DNA of 64,000 nucleotides from Lepus europaeus. Lineage: Eukaryota > Chordata > Mammalia > Lagomorpha > Leporidae. Of the stretch, positions 22,701 to 34,700 are shown piece by piece. The translations under genes and the position numbers were made by a program. The stretch lies in NCBI RefSeq assembly GCF_033115175.1, contig NC_084827.1, positions 54,869,201-54,933,200 on the forward strand, given 5' to 3'. Under the pieces are notes generated by a model. That model had not been told where the DNA came from. It saw nothing but the letters and a program-made list of their open reading frames with translations, and made no database searches. Position 1 is the stretch's first letter; the number at the start of each line of letters is the position of its first letter.

Positions 22701-25700
22701 ATAAGGTCTAAAGATTAAATTGTGCGTCCTACAGATTCCTTCATAATAGTATTAGTTTCCTACCTTGAAGAGAATAGAGAAATGAAAGAATAAGTTGGGC
22801 TTAGAATAGAGAAATGAGGGAGCAAGTCCTAGATCGCTTGCTGACAATAGCAATATTACATGAATACTTAGCAAACCGTTTCAACCATTAGATAACAACT
22901 TAAGAAAACATTTACCAGAAGGTCCAATGCCTTCTATAAATTTTAAGAATCATGTATCTGAAAACACCTCTTAAATATCTAACATGGTGTAGTTTGTTTA
23001 GCCAGTAAACTTAAGCACAACCATCTAAAATGTTTTTAGTTTAAAACATATGATACACAGATTCAGGTCACACGAATTAAAATGTATCTTTGATTGATTT
23101 TAGCAGCTTAAATTTATGGACAATCTTATCTATAAGCCATTTAAAATAAAACTCTTAATAAAATTTCCTATGTGGACATACAATATGTACACACATATAA
23201 CATAGCATAATAGACCAATATAGCAATTCTAATAATAGCTTTTAAAATCTTTAACTCTTTTTGTAGATTGCCAATTGATTTGAATTGCTTTTTGTTTTTA
23301 GATTACTTTAACACATTGCTTTAACAGAGCATCAGAGTTTAATTCTATGACAAAGAGAAATTTTGCTTCTTGTGATCTTTTGCTGTGAGGTTTCCTTCCT
23401 TTACCTTCTTTCATATTGGTGACCATGTTTCTGTGTTTCTGTGTGTAACACATCTTTAAGCATCTTTTGCAGGGCAGGATGAGTGGCAACAAATTCTTTC
23501 AGTTTCTGTTTGCTATGAAAAGTCTTAATTTCACCTTCATTCACAAATGAGAGCTTTGCAGGATATAATATTCTGGGTTGGCAGTTTTTCTCTCTTAGTA
23601 CCTGGGCTATATCTCGCCATTCCCTTCTAGCTTGTAGGGTTTCTGATGAGAAGTCTGCTGTGAGTCTAATTGGAGATCCTCTGAGAGTGATCTGACGTTT
23701 CTCTCTTGCACCTTTTAGAATCTTTTCTTTATGTTTCACTGTGGTGAGTTTGATTACGATGTGTCGTGGTGAGGATCTCTTTTGGTCATGTTTATTAGGG
23801 GTTCTATAAGCTTCCTGTACTAAGATGCCTCTGTCCTTCTCCAAACCTGGGAAATTTTCTGCTAGTATCTCACTGAAAATGCCTTCTAATCCTTTCTTCC
23901 TCTCCATGCCTTCAGGAACTCCTAGAACCCGAATATTAGGTTTTTTAATAGTATCCTGTAGATTCCCGAGAATATTTTTTAGATTTCTAATTTCTTCTTC
24001 TTTTCTTTGGTTTGCCTGTTTCCTTTCCTGTTCTCTGTCTTCTAAGTCTGATATTCTCTCTTCTGCTTTGCCCATTCTGTTTTTAAGGCTCTCTAATGTG
24101 TTTGTCATTTGATCTATTGAGTTCTTCATTTCATTGTGGTTTTTTGTCACTATCACAGTTTCATGTTCTACTAGTTGTTTCATTTCATTTTGATTCCTCC
24201 TTAATATTTCATTTTCACGAGAGAGATTTTCTATCTTGTCCATTAAGGATTTCTGTAGTTCAAGAATTTGTTTTTGAGAACTTCTTAATGTTCTTATCAA
24301 TTTTTTGAAATCCGTATCTTGCATTTCTTCGATCTCATCATCTTCATAATCTTGAATTGGGGTGTCTTTTTCATTTGGGGGCGTCATAGTGTCTTCCTTG
24401 TTCTTGTTACCTTGGTTTTTGCGTTTGTTGTGTGGCATGTTGGAGATATTTGGTTTCTTCACTGTGGTGTTTTTTCTTGTTACACTATGGCTCTATATTA
24501 AGTGGACTGTCTGCTTTAGGTGGAGCCTTAGAGGCTTGAGATAAGTGTGGACTGAGAGCTGGGTTTGGTTCCTCAGGGTTAAGGGTGTGTCAAAGATGAC
24601 ACTCCCAGGTTAGGCGTGGTAAATCTCTTTCTTTTTTTTTTGCTTCAAAAGGGAAGTAATTCCGCACAGCTGAATGTAATTGGAGGTAGTTAGCAGGTAA
24701 ATGATATACCCACAGGAGCCAGAGATCGGAAGCTCTTTCCCAAGGACCACACAGGGAATCTCTGCTGCCCTCAGTGTGGGCTCCAATTCTCCTGCAGTCT
24801 CCCACTGGATTGCCAAGTTAGATCCTAATCTCCTGTTATTTCACCCCTCCCCCCAGAGTCAGGTTTTTCTGCTAGGCTCAGGGCCGGTGCAGACCTGAGG
24901 TCGCCCTGCTTATGACGTATGTCAAAATGGCGCCTGCTCTTTGTCTTGCTCGCCTTTGAGGGGTGAGCGGAGAGAAACTCGTGTCCGTATCGGTCACTTC
25001 TTTTTTTTTCCCCTCTCTCTTCCAGTTAGCCTGGTGAACTCTTCCCCACGGAGCTTCAAGCCTCGTTCCCTCCAGTCTCCTCTTTCCACCTGCCCGCTGG
25101 TGTCTCAGGCTATTGAGATTCGGCTCACCTCGCGTTCCAGCGCTGGTGCGTTTAGTCTGCCGCTGGTGTCCCGAACTTGGGCTCCCACGCTCTCCACGCA
25201 GGTCCACTGTGAATCACTAGTTCCGGAAGAATTTCCGCTGCTGTTTCTTCCCCTACTCTTCCTTGACCCTGCAGTATCTCCACTTTTATTAACCTGTGTG
25301 TCTTGCTGAACTATCAATGTGCTCCTTCCTATTCCGCCATCTTGCCGCTCCCACATGGCTGTTTAAAACAAATGAAAAAACACCACGGAGGCTCTGCTCC
25401 TGAGAACGGCCACGGACACCAAATGCCCTCTTGCAGCCCAGGAGGTGGTGGCCCAGAGCCCAGGACCACAAAGCACAGGAAAACCTGGGCAAGTAGCTCA
25501 GAGACTAAGATCTAGAGGCACCCTCACGCCTCAGTCCCAGGAGAGGCAGGGGCCTCCAGGTGGGGCTGCCACAGCTTGCTCGGACTCTCACTCCCTGGCT
25601 CCAGCCCTGGCCCCTCTCACTCACTGCACCTGCCCTGCCTCCTGGCACCCACCACGCAGTCCACTCACGGAGTCCAGGCTTGCTGCCACCCAGGCCGGGA

Positions 25701-28700
25701 GGCAGCCTCCAGCCGGCTGCTGGAAGTCAGTACCCACCTGCCTTTGATGGCATTGAAGAGCCGGATCCCGTCTGCAGGACCACAGATCTGGACGAGATCA
25801 TCTCGGGACATCTTCAGCAAGTCGGCTCCTAAATGAGAAAACATGGCTGCCCTTCAGGTGGAACACAGGAAAAGGGTTCCAAAGCCATGCACCTGTAGAT
25901 CCTGCATGGGAGGTGGGGAAAGGGAAAGAGCCAGCCCCACCCTCAGGGGGCACCAGCCATTCCAGGGAGAGAGTAATGGTAAGGAAACAAACATTACCAG
26001 AAGATGTAGCCCACGTGGTACCAGAAACCTGGTGCTCACAGTGTGGGTGGACAGAAGCCAGGAGGGCCTCACACCTGTGCCTGCCCTCTTCCCCGCACTT
26101 TGTTGCTGTATAATCTATGCATACGTGTATGGACTTTATCAGCACGTTGCCATGGCAACACCTGCAACTCTTGGTGCACAGAGGCACACACCTCACTGGA
26201 GGCTAACACCTAGGCCTCGTTTCATAAAAATACCACAAGCCACATGTCTGCTTGTTGGTGGGCATCAGGAGCGCTGTCATGAGCAGCCTCTAGGAGGCGG
26301 GGTCACAGGGCATGTAAGCATTTGGCTCTAGACACTGGCCAATGGCTGCCCAAAGTGCAAACCTCCATACAATCCACCAGCAGTGTGCAATGACTGCCCC
26401 ACATTTACAGCAGCATGGGTAGGGGGTTGGCTGTCCCTTAGCACCAGAGGAGACTGGAGGGTTAAGAAGGAAGTGAGGCATGGGAAAGCTGGATTGAGCT
26501 CCTGGCTCCCAGGCTTGGGCTGCCCTAGCTCTGGCTACTGTGTGTATTTGAGGTGTCAAACAGCAGATTATAGCTATCTACCTGTGTCTCTGGCTCCTTA
26601 CTGAAAGAAAGAAAGGAGAGACAGAGACAGAGAGGGAGAGAAAAGATTTTTAAAGATTTATTTTATTCATTTGAAAGGCAGAGTTACAGAGAGGCAGAGG
26701 CAGAGAGAGAGATCTTCCATCCACTGGTTTACTCCCTAGATGGCCACAGTGGCCAGAGCTGGTCCAATCCAAAGCCAGGAGCTTCCTCTGGGTCTTCCCA
26801 TGCGGGTGCAGGGGCCCAAGGACTTGGGCCATCTTCTACTGCTTTCCCAGGCCATAGCAGAGAGCTGGATCAGAAGTGAAGCAACCAGAACATATGGGAT
26901 GCTGGCAGTGCCGGCGGCAGCTTTACCAACTGTACCACAGCGCCGGCCCCAGAAGTTAGTTCTTTGATTACATAAGTGTTACAAACTGTCAAGAAATGTT
27001 CAGTCTAAAAAGCAATAGAGTACATTTTGAAAACTTGTTTATGATATGCCTTGTGATATAGAAAACTGATGTTATATTGTGCATTTTAGGTCTTATTTAT
27101 TTTTGTATTAAAATTCTTTTTATATGATAAAAAATAAAAGGAAGTAATGGACAGGCATTTGATGCTGCAGTCAAAAGACTGCCTGGGAGGTCCAAGTTAG
27201 AGCATCTGGGTTCAAGTCCTAACTCTACTTCCCATTCCAGCTTCCTCTTCCTGTTAATGCACACCTTGGGAGGCAGCAGCGGATGGTTTAAATACTTGTG
27301 TCCCTGTCACCTGCAGAGGAGAGCTGGATTGAGTTCTGCATAGGCCCGGCTGCTGCAGGAATTTGCAAAGTGGGTGGGAGTCTCTGTCTCAATGCCTCTG
27401 CCTTTCAAGTAAATAAATATTAAATAAATAATTCTTTCTTTTTTGAAAAGATTTATTTATTTATTTGCAAGGCAGAGTTAGAGTGAGGGAGAGAGAGATT
27501 TTCCATCCGTGGGTTCAAATGGCCGCAACAGACAGAGCTGAGCTGATATGAAGCTAGGAGCCAGGAGCTTCTTCTGGGTCTCCCCCATGGATGCAGGGGC
27601 CCAAGCACTTGGGCCATCCTCCAATGCCTTTCCAGGTGCATCAGTAGGAAACTGGATTGGAAGTGGAGCAGCCGGGACTCAAACCAGTGCACGTATGGGA
27701 CACCCGCACCACAGGCGGAGGCTTAGCCCACTATGCTACAGCACCGGCCCCAGTAAATCATTCTTTTAAGAATAGAGGGAAGTGAGCCTGGCTGCACCTT
27801 CCTCACAAGGGCTCTGCAAGAGCTAAGTGTTATGGGGAAGGTCCTCCCCTTTCCTCCTGCCACTCAGACATAGCTTTGGGTATAACCCTGCAGGCTCCCA
27901 TTCCACCAGGTATAAAAGCCGGCATTCTCTCACCCATTCTTCCAGGCCCGGCCTGCATGTGCCTGCAGCGCCTCCCCGACCTCATCTCTGCCTGATCACC
28001 AGGGTCCCCTGCTCTGTGACCACACCAGGCAGGTGCCCACCTTGTGACCTTTGTCCGTCCCCTCTGCTCAGACAGCTCAGCAGGCTCCCTCTCTCCCTCC
28101 TTCCAGCCTTTGCTCAAAGCCCCCACCCTGCACAGCCATGGTCAGGGGCACCTCAGCCCCCATCATACTACCCTAGAGTGGCAGTGCCCATGCCTGCTCT
28201 GAGTCAGAACTGCAAGAGGGCGGGATCGCATCCGATCCTCCTTGCACCCCCACCCCTAACACCAAGGCTGCCGGAAAGAGGCACAGACGCTGCCGCAGGT
28301 GTCCCTGGAAGCAGCATTTCCCATCACTCTGACTCGCTGCACCTGGCTCAGGGCTTCCACCAGCCAGGCCTTCAAAGAAGGATCACCACATTCCCGTCTC
28401 AGTTGCGGCCTCAGCTCCATCTCCCAGGTCCCAGCTCCGAGACCCACGAGCAGTGTTTTGTTAAGAAGGGTGCATCGACACCACGTTGCCTGGATAAAGG
28501 GCCCTTCCCAGGCAGGCCAGGGCCCATCCTCCCCACAGGTGGGGGGATCTTGATTGGGTCATCCAGACAGTCCCCATGAAGCTGCACTAGAAACTTCCTG
28601 GGCAACATCTCCTGTGTCCAGCCTGTGGCCCAGGGTCAGACACGGGAGCAAATGGCCTCATTCTCCTATGGGCTTCCTACCACAGTGCCCAAGGGGCCCC

Positions 28701-31700
28701 AGGGGCCGCGGTAGATCCTGGAAGATACATGACCTCACTAGGAGTGTCCCTGCTGCCCACTCACCTGAGAAGCTGGCAAAGAGCCGGCAGAACTGTGAGA
28801 ACCTATTGCGGTGCAGCCACTGCTGGGCATCCTGGATGGAGGCTGACGGGAGCAGGTGCTGCAGGAGAGAGGAGAGGCCTTGAGATAGCCGCCCGGAGCT
28901 CCCAGGGCCGCCAGCCATAGAGCCCGCACACGCACACTTACGTCACTGCCCAGGGGCAGGGCCTCCACCGGGTGGGTTGGGGAGCTGTTGCTGCAAAGGA
29001 AAGGAACAGACGATAAGGACAGACGGAGTTTCTAGAGGCAAGACGGGTGTGCCGGCTCCCAGCCTGGCTCCTGTCTATGTCAGCTACAGGGATCATTGTA
29101 AGTGAAACGGGTCAGCAAGAATTTCCCACGTAAGAGAAATGCAAACTGGAACCAACGTGTGATCCCTCAAAATCATGAGGTGACTGCTGGGTGTGGGTAG
29201 GAAGCTCACACTGCTCCAGCCAGCAAGGACCCCCAATGCCCACAGTCAGCAGCAGCGGCCACAGCCCCTTGTTAGCAGATCCTTGTGGCTCTGATCAACC
29301 CAAGCGGTGCCTAAAGGACGGGCATGCTGACAACGGGGCCCGGGCTGCACTGCAGCTGCTGGGACCCAGAACCGCACACCTTTCTACATGCCCACAGGGA
29401 ACATACAGAATGCCCAGTTGAGAGAAAGGGACACGGTGAGATGAGTTCCAGAGACAGCCATGATGACTGAGCGGCAGCGTGAATGCAGTTGGTGCTGCTG
29501 AACGGGGACGCTGGAAACTTGCAAAGGCGCTGGCGCTGGGGTGCAGCTGCTTAAGCTGCCACTTGCATCACTTGCATGCCACATCAGAGCACGGCTGCTC
29601 CGATTTTGATCCAGCTCCCTGCTGATGCGCCTGGGAAAGCAGTGGAAGATGGCCCAAGCGCTTGGGACCCTGCACCTTCATGGGAGACCCGAGAAGAAGC
29701 TGGGGCAGCTCTCTGTGCAGGCTGGTGGCCTGGCCCGTGGTCCCACCACAATGGCTCAGTGAGCATGGGCTGGGTGGAGGCAGGGAGAGCCCAGGCCAGG
29801 CAGCTTTAACAGGTGGGAGTGGAGCTCTGGCTCAGCAGACACAACTTTTCTGATGGTTTGTGAACTTGTCTTTGCCACGCTTAAGAGTCCCCTTGAGAGG
29901 GCAGGTAGACCCGCCCCAAGCTCAGGGTGGAGACACTGAGAGGACTCATGTTCCTCCAGGAACACGGACAGGAGCTGTCGAGACACAGGAAGGGCCCTAC
30001 CAGCCACCCTGGCCGTCCAAACAGCAGCTCCTCTGAGTCCACGTGGTCTGCCAGGGCCATTCTTCCCCCACAGAACACTGGAGGCCACTTCAGGAGGCTG
30101 TCCCAATTCTCCCAGCGGAGCTCCGGGCTGCCGCCCCACAAGACAACACTGATCGATGTGATTCTGAGCGCAGGTGCACAAGCATTAAACACAGCCGAGA
30201 CTGTGACCCTGAAACCCAGTCAGACCCCCAGTGACAGGAAGGAGGACGGCTCGGGGAGAAAGACCAGGGCCCTCAACTCCAGGGACGGGAGGGAGAACAG
30301 GTGGACGTACCCTTCACCAAGGCTGAAGCTGTTTGGAGAGCCATTGTAGCTTGGGGAGGGGGCGCTGTTCACCTGGTAGGCTGTGTCGGGCCACGGAGAG
30401 CACTGTGGGAGAGACGAAGCAGCCGGGTCAAGAGCAGTGGTCCTCAGGACGGCCAGTGGCCCTGGCAGGGAGAGCTGAACCATGCTCCTCCCAAGTATCC
30501 AGCAACACCAATGTGCAAGACCCTGACCACTCAACACACAGCCTGCATTTACACAGAGCCCACAAGTGGCCACGGAGAGCACGAGAGCCACATCAGGGAG
30601 CCACACGCAGCTGCAAAGAGGGCTGATGCTCTTCGAGTTACCCTCGGGGCCAGCAGAGCGTCAAAGGTGTCTCTGAGTGTCCTTGACACCCAACCCACGA
30701 GGAAAACAGCTTCAAAAGGGAATTCCTGGGTCTCAAGAAAAGAGCAAGCTCAAACAAAATGGGCCGGTTGCTCAGAGCAGCCTTCATGGGACAAATGTGG
30801 CAAAATGCGTGGCCTGGGAGAACCGGGCCGTAGGAAACTGCCAAGGAAAAACAGCCAGAAAACTTCAATGTTAACAGCAACCTGCAGACTGGGCTTCCAG
30901 GCAGGAGGCGCACCTGCTTGATCACCAGATCACCAGATCACCACGGCGATCCTTGCCCTCGGGGAACTTCTAGCTCAGAAGCCAAAAACTAACCTGGGAG
31001 TCTCCCAAAGCAAGCAAAGGCAGACAGGTTTTGCCAGCTGGAAGAAGGTGGCGGACAGGGCCTTCATCTCTTCACTGCCTTGCAATGACGCCCTTGGGAG
31101 AGGACCCACTGGAAGCATTCCTGCAGGTTTACTGTCACGCATGGGACCCCATTGTGAGCATGGGCTAGAATTGCTGGCCCTAAGCCCTGCAGCCCAAGGA
31201 CGACAGTGGTGTAGCTGATACAGGGAGGGGCCCCACTGGGCTGTGCAACACACACACACACACACACACACACCCCGTGCTGTGTAGAGGGAGCTCACTG
31301 GCACTTCTCCTCCCTCACAGAAGTCAGGAGAGGAGCAGAGAGGTTGAGAGAAAGAGTGGTGTCACCAGGGTGGGCAGGGCAGTGTGTGACACACCCCAGG
31401 CTGCACTGCCAGCACAGGCATGGAACAGGCATGGGAAGAAACTGGTCTGAGTTCCAATCCTTACAATGTGGTCCTTGCACCTGCTGCTCTCCAGCCAGAC
31501 AAGGGCAGGGCGGGGCTGTTCCTCACCGAGGTCCTCAGCCAGGTGAAATTCCAGGACACACATGTGTGAGTCACAACGTGAGCTCTTCTACCGTTTTATT
31601 GCAAAGACTCCCCTGAATGTGGCTGTTTACACGTGTGCACACACACAGGTGCACACACATCCATGTTGCTGCTCTTAGCCAGGACAGGATCGGGCCAACC

Positions 31701-34700
31701 TTCTCTTACATGCTCTCCTAACACAGCCTTAACCCCACTATGGCCAACACCAACTGGTTGTTCCAATTGCAAAACAAAGTGAGTAACAGTTGTTCCAAAA
31801 AGATCTGAACCCAAAGTAAGATCTGGCCTAGCAATGAAGGTGCTAGAGTGGGATGCCCACACCCCACATCACAGAGTCTGAGTTAGAGGCCCAGCTCCAC
31901 TTCCAGCTCTGGCCTCCTGCTCATGCACACCTGGGAGGCAGCAGTTGATGGCCCAGGTGACAGGGTTCCTGCCACTCATGTGGGAGACCTAGATTGAGTT
32001 CCTGGCTCTCAGGCTGTCTGTATGCATGTCTCTGTCTCTGTCTCTATCTTTGTCTCTGTTTCTCTTTCTCTCTTAGCCTGCCTAATAAGATAAATAAGTA
32101 AAAAAACAAAAACCAGAGCCCAGTAAAAGAGGAGATGCTGGCTCTGACCCACAACAGGAAGCAGAGGAGCCTATGACGATGAGGACCTCAGAAGCACCCC
32201 TGGGCATTATGGGCTGGGCTGTAGCAGGCCAGCACAGGTGTCAGGGTGAAGAAGAAATGCATTCTGACATCTACTGCAGCAAAAAAACAGCTGGTGGGGC
32301 CAGCGCTGTGGCACAGTCAGTTAAAGCCCTGGCCTGCAGTGCCAGCATCCCGTATGGGCGCCGGTGCAAATACTGGCTGCTCCACTTGTGATCCAGTTCC
32401 CAACTAATGAGCCTGGGAAAGCAGCAGATGATGGCCCAAGTCCGTGGACCCCTGCACCCACATGGGGAACCCAGAGGAAGCTCCTGTCTTCAGATGGACT
32501 CAGCTCCAGCCTTTGCAGCCATTTGAGGAGTGAACCAGCAGATAAAAGACCTCTCTCTCTCTCTGTCTCTCTCTCCTCTTTTATCTAACTCTTTCAAATA
32601 AATAAAAATAAATCTTAAAAAAAAAAAAAAAAAAAGGAAACGCCGGTGCCTACAGCCTCTGACTCACCTATTACACACCAGGCAGAGGACCTCCTCATGC
32701 AGAGCTGCTCCCGGCACCACAGCCAGAAACAGCAGAGCCTGCAAACAACCCTATGCCCACAAAGGGGCCATCTGACATGAACGCTGCACAGCCGAGTGAG
32801 GTGCTGGAAAGCGTTTTATGCAGGGGTGGCGAACAGGCTCCAGACGGCCAGCAGCCGACAAGAGCAGGTGCAGAGCCGTGTGTCTGTGCAGACTGTTGCA
32901 CAGAAAGGCAAGCATGCAGCAAACACACACATGAACTGGCTGCACGTGCAGACAGCATCAGACCAGAGACACAGGCTGCCCAGAGCCGGGCAGCTTGGGG
33001 GAGACTTTTGGTCACAGGCTGCCTGCACCTGTTCATTTTGAACCTGTGACCATACAAACACAAAGGCCTAACTTTGGAAAGCACAAATGCATTCACTCCA
33101 AGGCAGCAGAGAGCTCTGAGACACCTCCCCGGGCACCGGGCCGCAGCAGCCAACACACCACAACTGAATGGAGTTTCCCAAGGATCTAAGCTCCCAGCAC
33201 AAGGCTCTGGGGCTCTGCCTGGCCCATCGACGCACCTCTGTGAGGATAGTGGTCTCGTAGGACGGCTGGTACTTCTCCTTCTCTTGGGCAGTCCTCTTCT
33301 CCATCTTCTCCCGGTCAGTCTTCTGCTTGCGGTCAGCTCCCTTTGGCTGCAAGCACAGAAAGACCCATTAGCACACAGAAGGCCAAGGTGGCTCCTGGAA
33401 GATGACCCTGGGCCTGCATAATCCCACCCCATGCCAAGGCCCAGAAGGGCAGGCAGCCTCTCACCTCCCACCCTCAACACAGGGCCTGCCCTCCTGCCTG
33501 ACTCTCCGCCCCACCCTGGGGGACTCAGTCCGCTGTGGACCCCCTCACCACCACCACCAGGCTGCTCCCTGGGAGAAGCTTGGAAAAGACCAGGGCCAAT
33601 GCCAGAACCCCTGCGAACCACAGAGAATCACAAGACATTGCTGGGGTGCCCGATGGGGAGTGATGGGGTTGGGGTGAAGGGGTGGGGGTCCACAGCAGCT
33701 GCTGGGAGGAGTCTGGTTTACCCCCACAGGCTGTGATGTGCTGGCCATATTCTCAAGCCTTGTCTCCCCAACTTCAAGGACTCTAACCAGCCAGGGTTCC
33801 CAGCCCTGGGGTGGCAGTGCTGATGGACAGGTGGGCTCTGCCCAGCCTGGCTTCAGCACACCTCGATCATCCCTTCTGTGAGTGGAGGCAGGCGGCCTCC
33901 CGGGGAGCCAGTTCTGTCTCTGCAGGAGATGCTAAGGCCTTTCCCCAGGGCACTGCTGGGGTGAAGCTGTGAAGCCTGGCAGGCCCTGGAGATGCAGAAA
34001 ACGGAGACGGGGGAGCAGCCCCATGGGGCCATATGGGATCACAGGAGAGGAAGGAAGAGGCGGTCAGGCTTGATGCCTACTTTTGCAGGCCGTGAGGATG
34101 GAGCGAAGGGACCCCAAGCCAAGGAATGCAGTGGCCCGAAGGAGCCAGCAAACACAGGGAACCAGACCCTTCCCTCGAGCTCTGGGAAGAGATACAGATC
34201 TGCTGGGATCTTCAGCGCAGTGACTGGCAGGAAAGGAATGCACAGGGTTTTATGCCACTGACTGCAGGTTTGCTGCACAGCAACAGACACAAACATGGCA
34301 GAGGGGCCGACTTCCTGCGAAGACCTCATGATCCCTAAGCGGGTTTCTGAAGGATCAGTGACAGGCACTAGCTCCTGCCACCCCTTCTCCCTCCCACTGA
34401 GCCAGCATCACAGAGCAGGGTGGTGCAATCCAGAGAGAGCCTGGCCAGGGCTGCAACTCTTTTGCCCACAGGCCTCATCTTATCACCGTGGATGAAATGG
34501 GAGATGGGAGCTGTGGTCTCCTGAGCAGACTCTGCCGCTCCCACACCTGCTCTGACGGGCATGTTCATCAAAATCCCTGGCAAGTGCTCCCTGGGCACCA
34601 AGCACTGCAGAAGATGCTACAGACAGGGCAGTGGCACAGTCCTGTCTTCAGAGGCCACCTGTCTATGGGATACCACAGTGATCAGCCACTCAGCCACCGG

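Larger units (their letters stand above)
21209..25365 (-). mobile_element. HAL1-like (ORF1-only L1) element with 15-bp target-site duplications
   Basis: CCACATGGCTGTTTA occurs at both 21209-21223 and 25351-25365. The 4127 bp between them (21224-25350) is one minus-strand insertion. Its 5' end (from 25350) reads GAGCGGCAAGATGGCGGAAT, typical of an L1 5' UTR. ORF1 follows, then about 2.2 kb of A/T-rich non-coding sequence and an A-rich tail (AATGAAAACAAAAAAAAC, then repeated CAAA). No reverse transcriptase or endonuclease ORF is present. The target, read in element orientation as GTTT/TAAACAG, fits L1-endonuclease cleavage. Known HAL1 (half-L1) elements have this layout. An L1 that lost ORF2 after insertion is the alternative, but the non-L1-like middle argues against a simple deletion. 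Confidence 0.8.

Noticed and set aside
21224..25350. Treating the ORF1 region as a standard 5'-truncated L1
   Set aside because: The 5' end is present rather than truncated and both target duplications are perfect. What is missing is ORF2, so ordinary 5' truncation does not explain it.
32695..33621. 308-codon minus-strand open frame
   Set aside because: It runs through TFCP2L1 exon 7 in another frame and into introns on both sides. It has no recognisable domain and is a stop-poor shadow.
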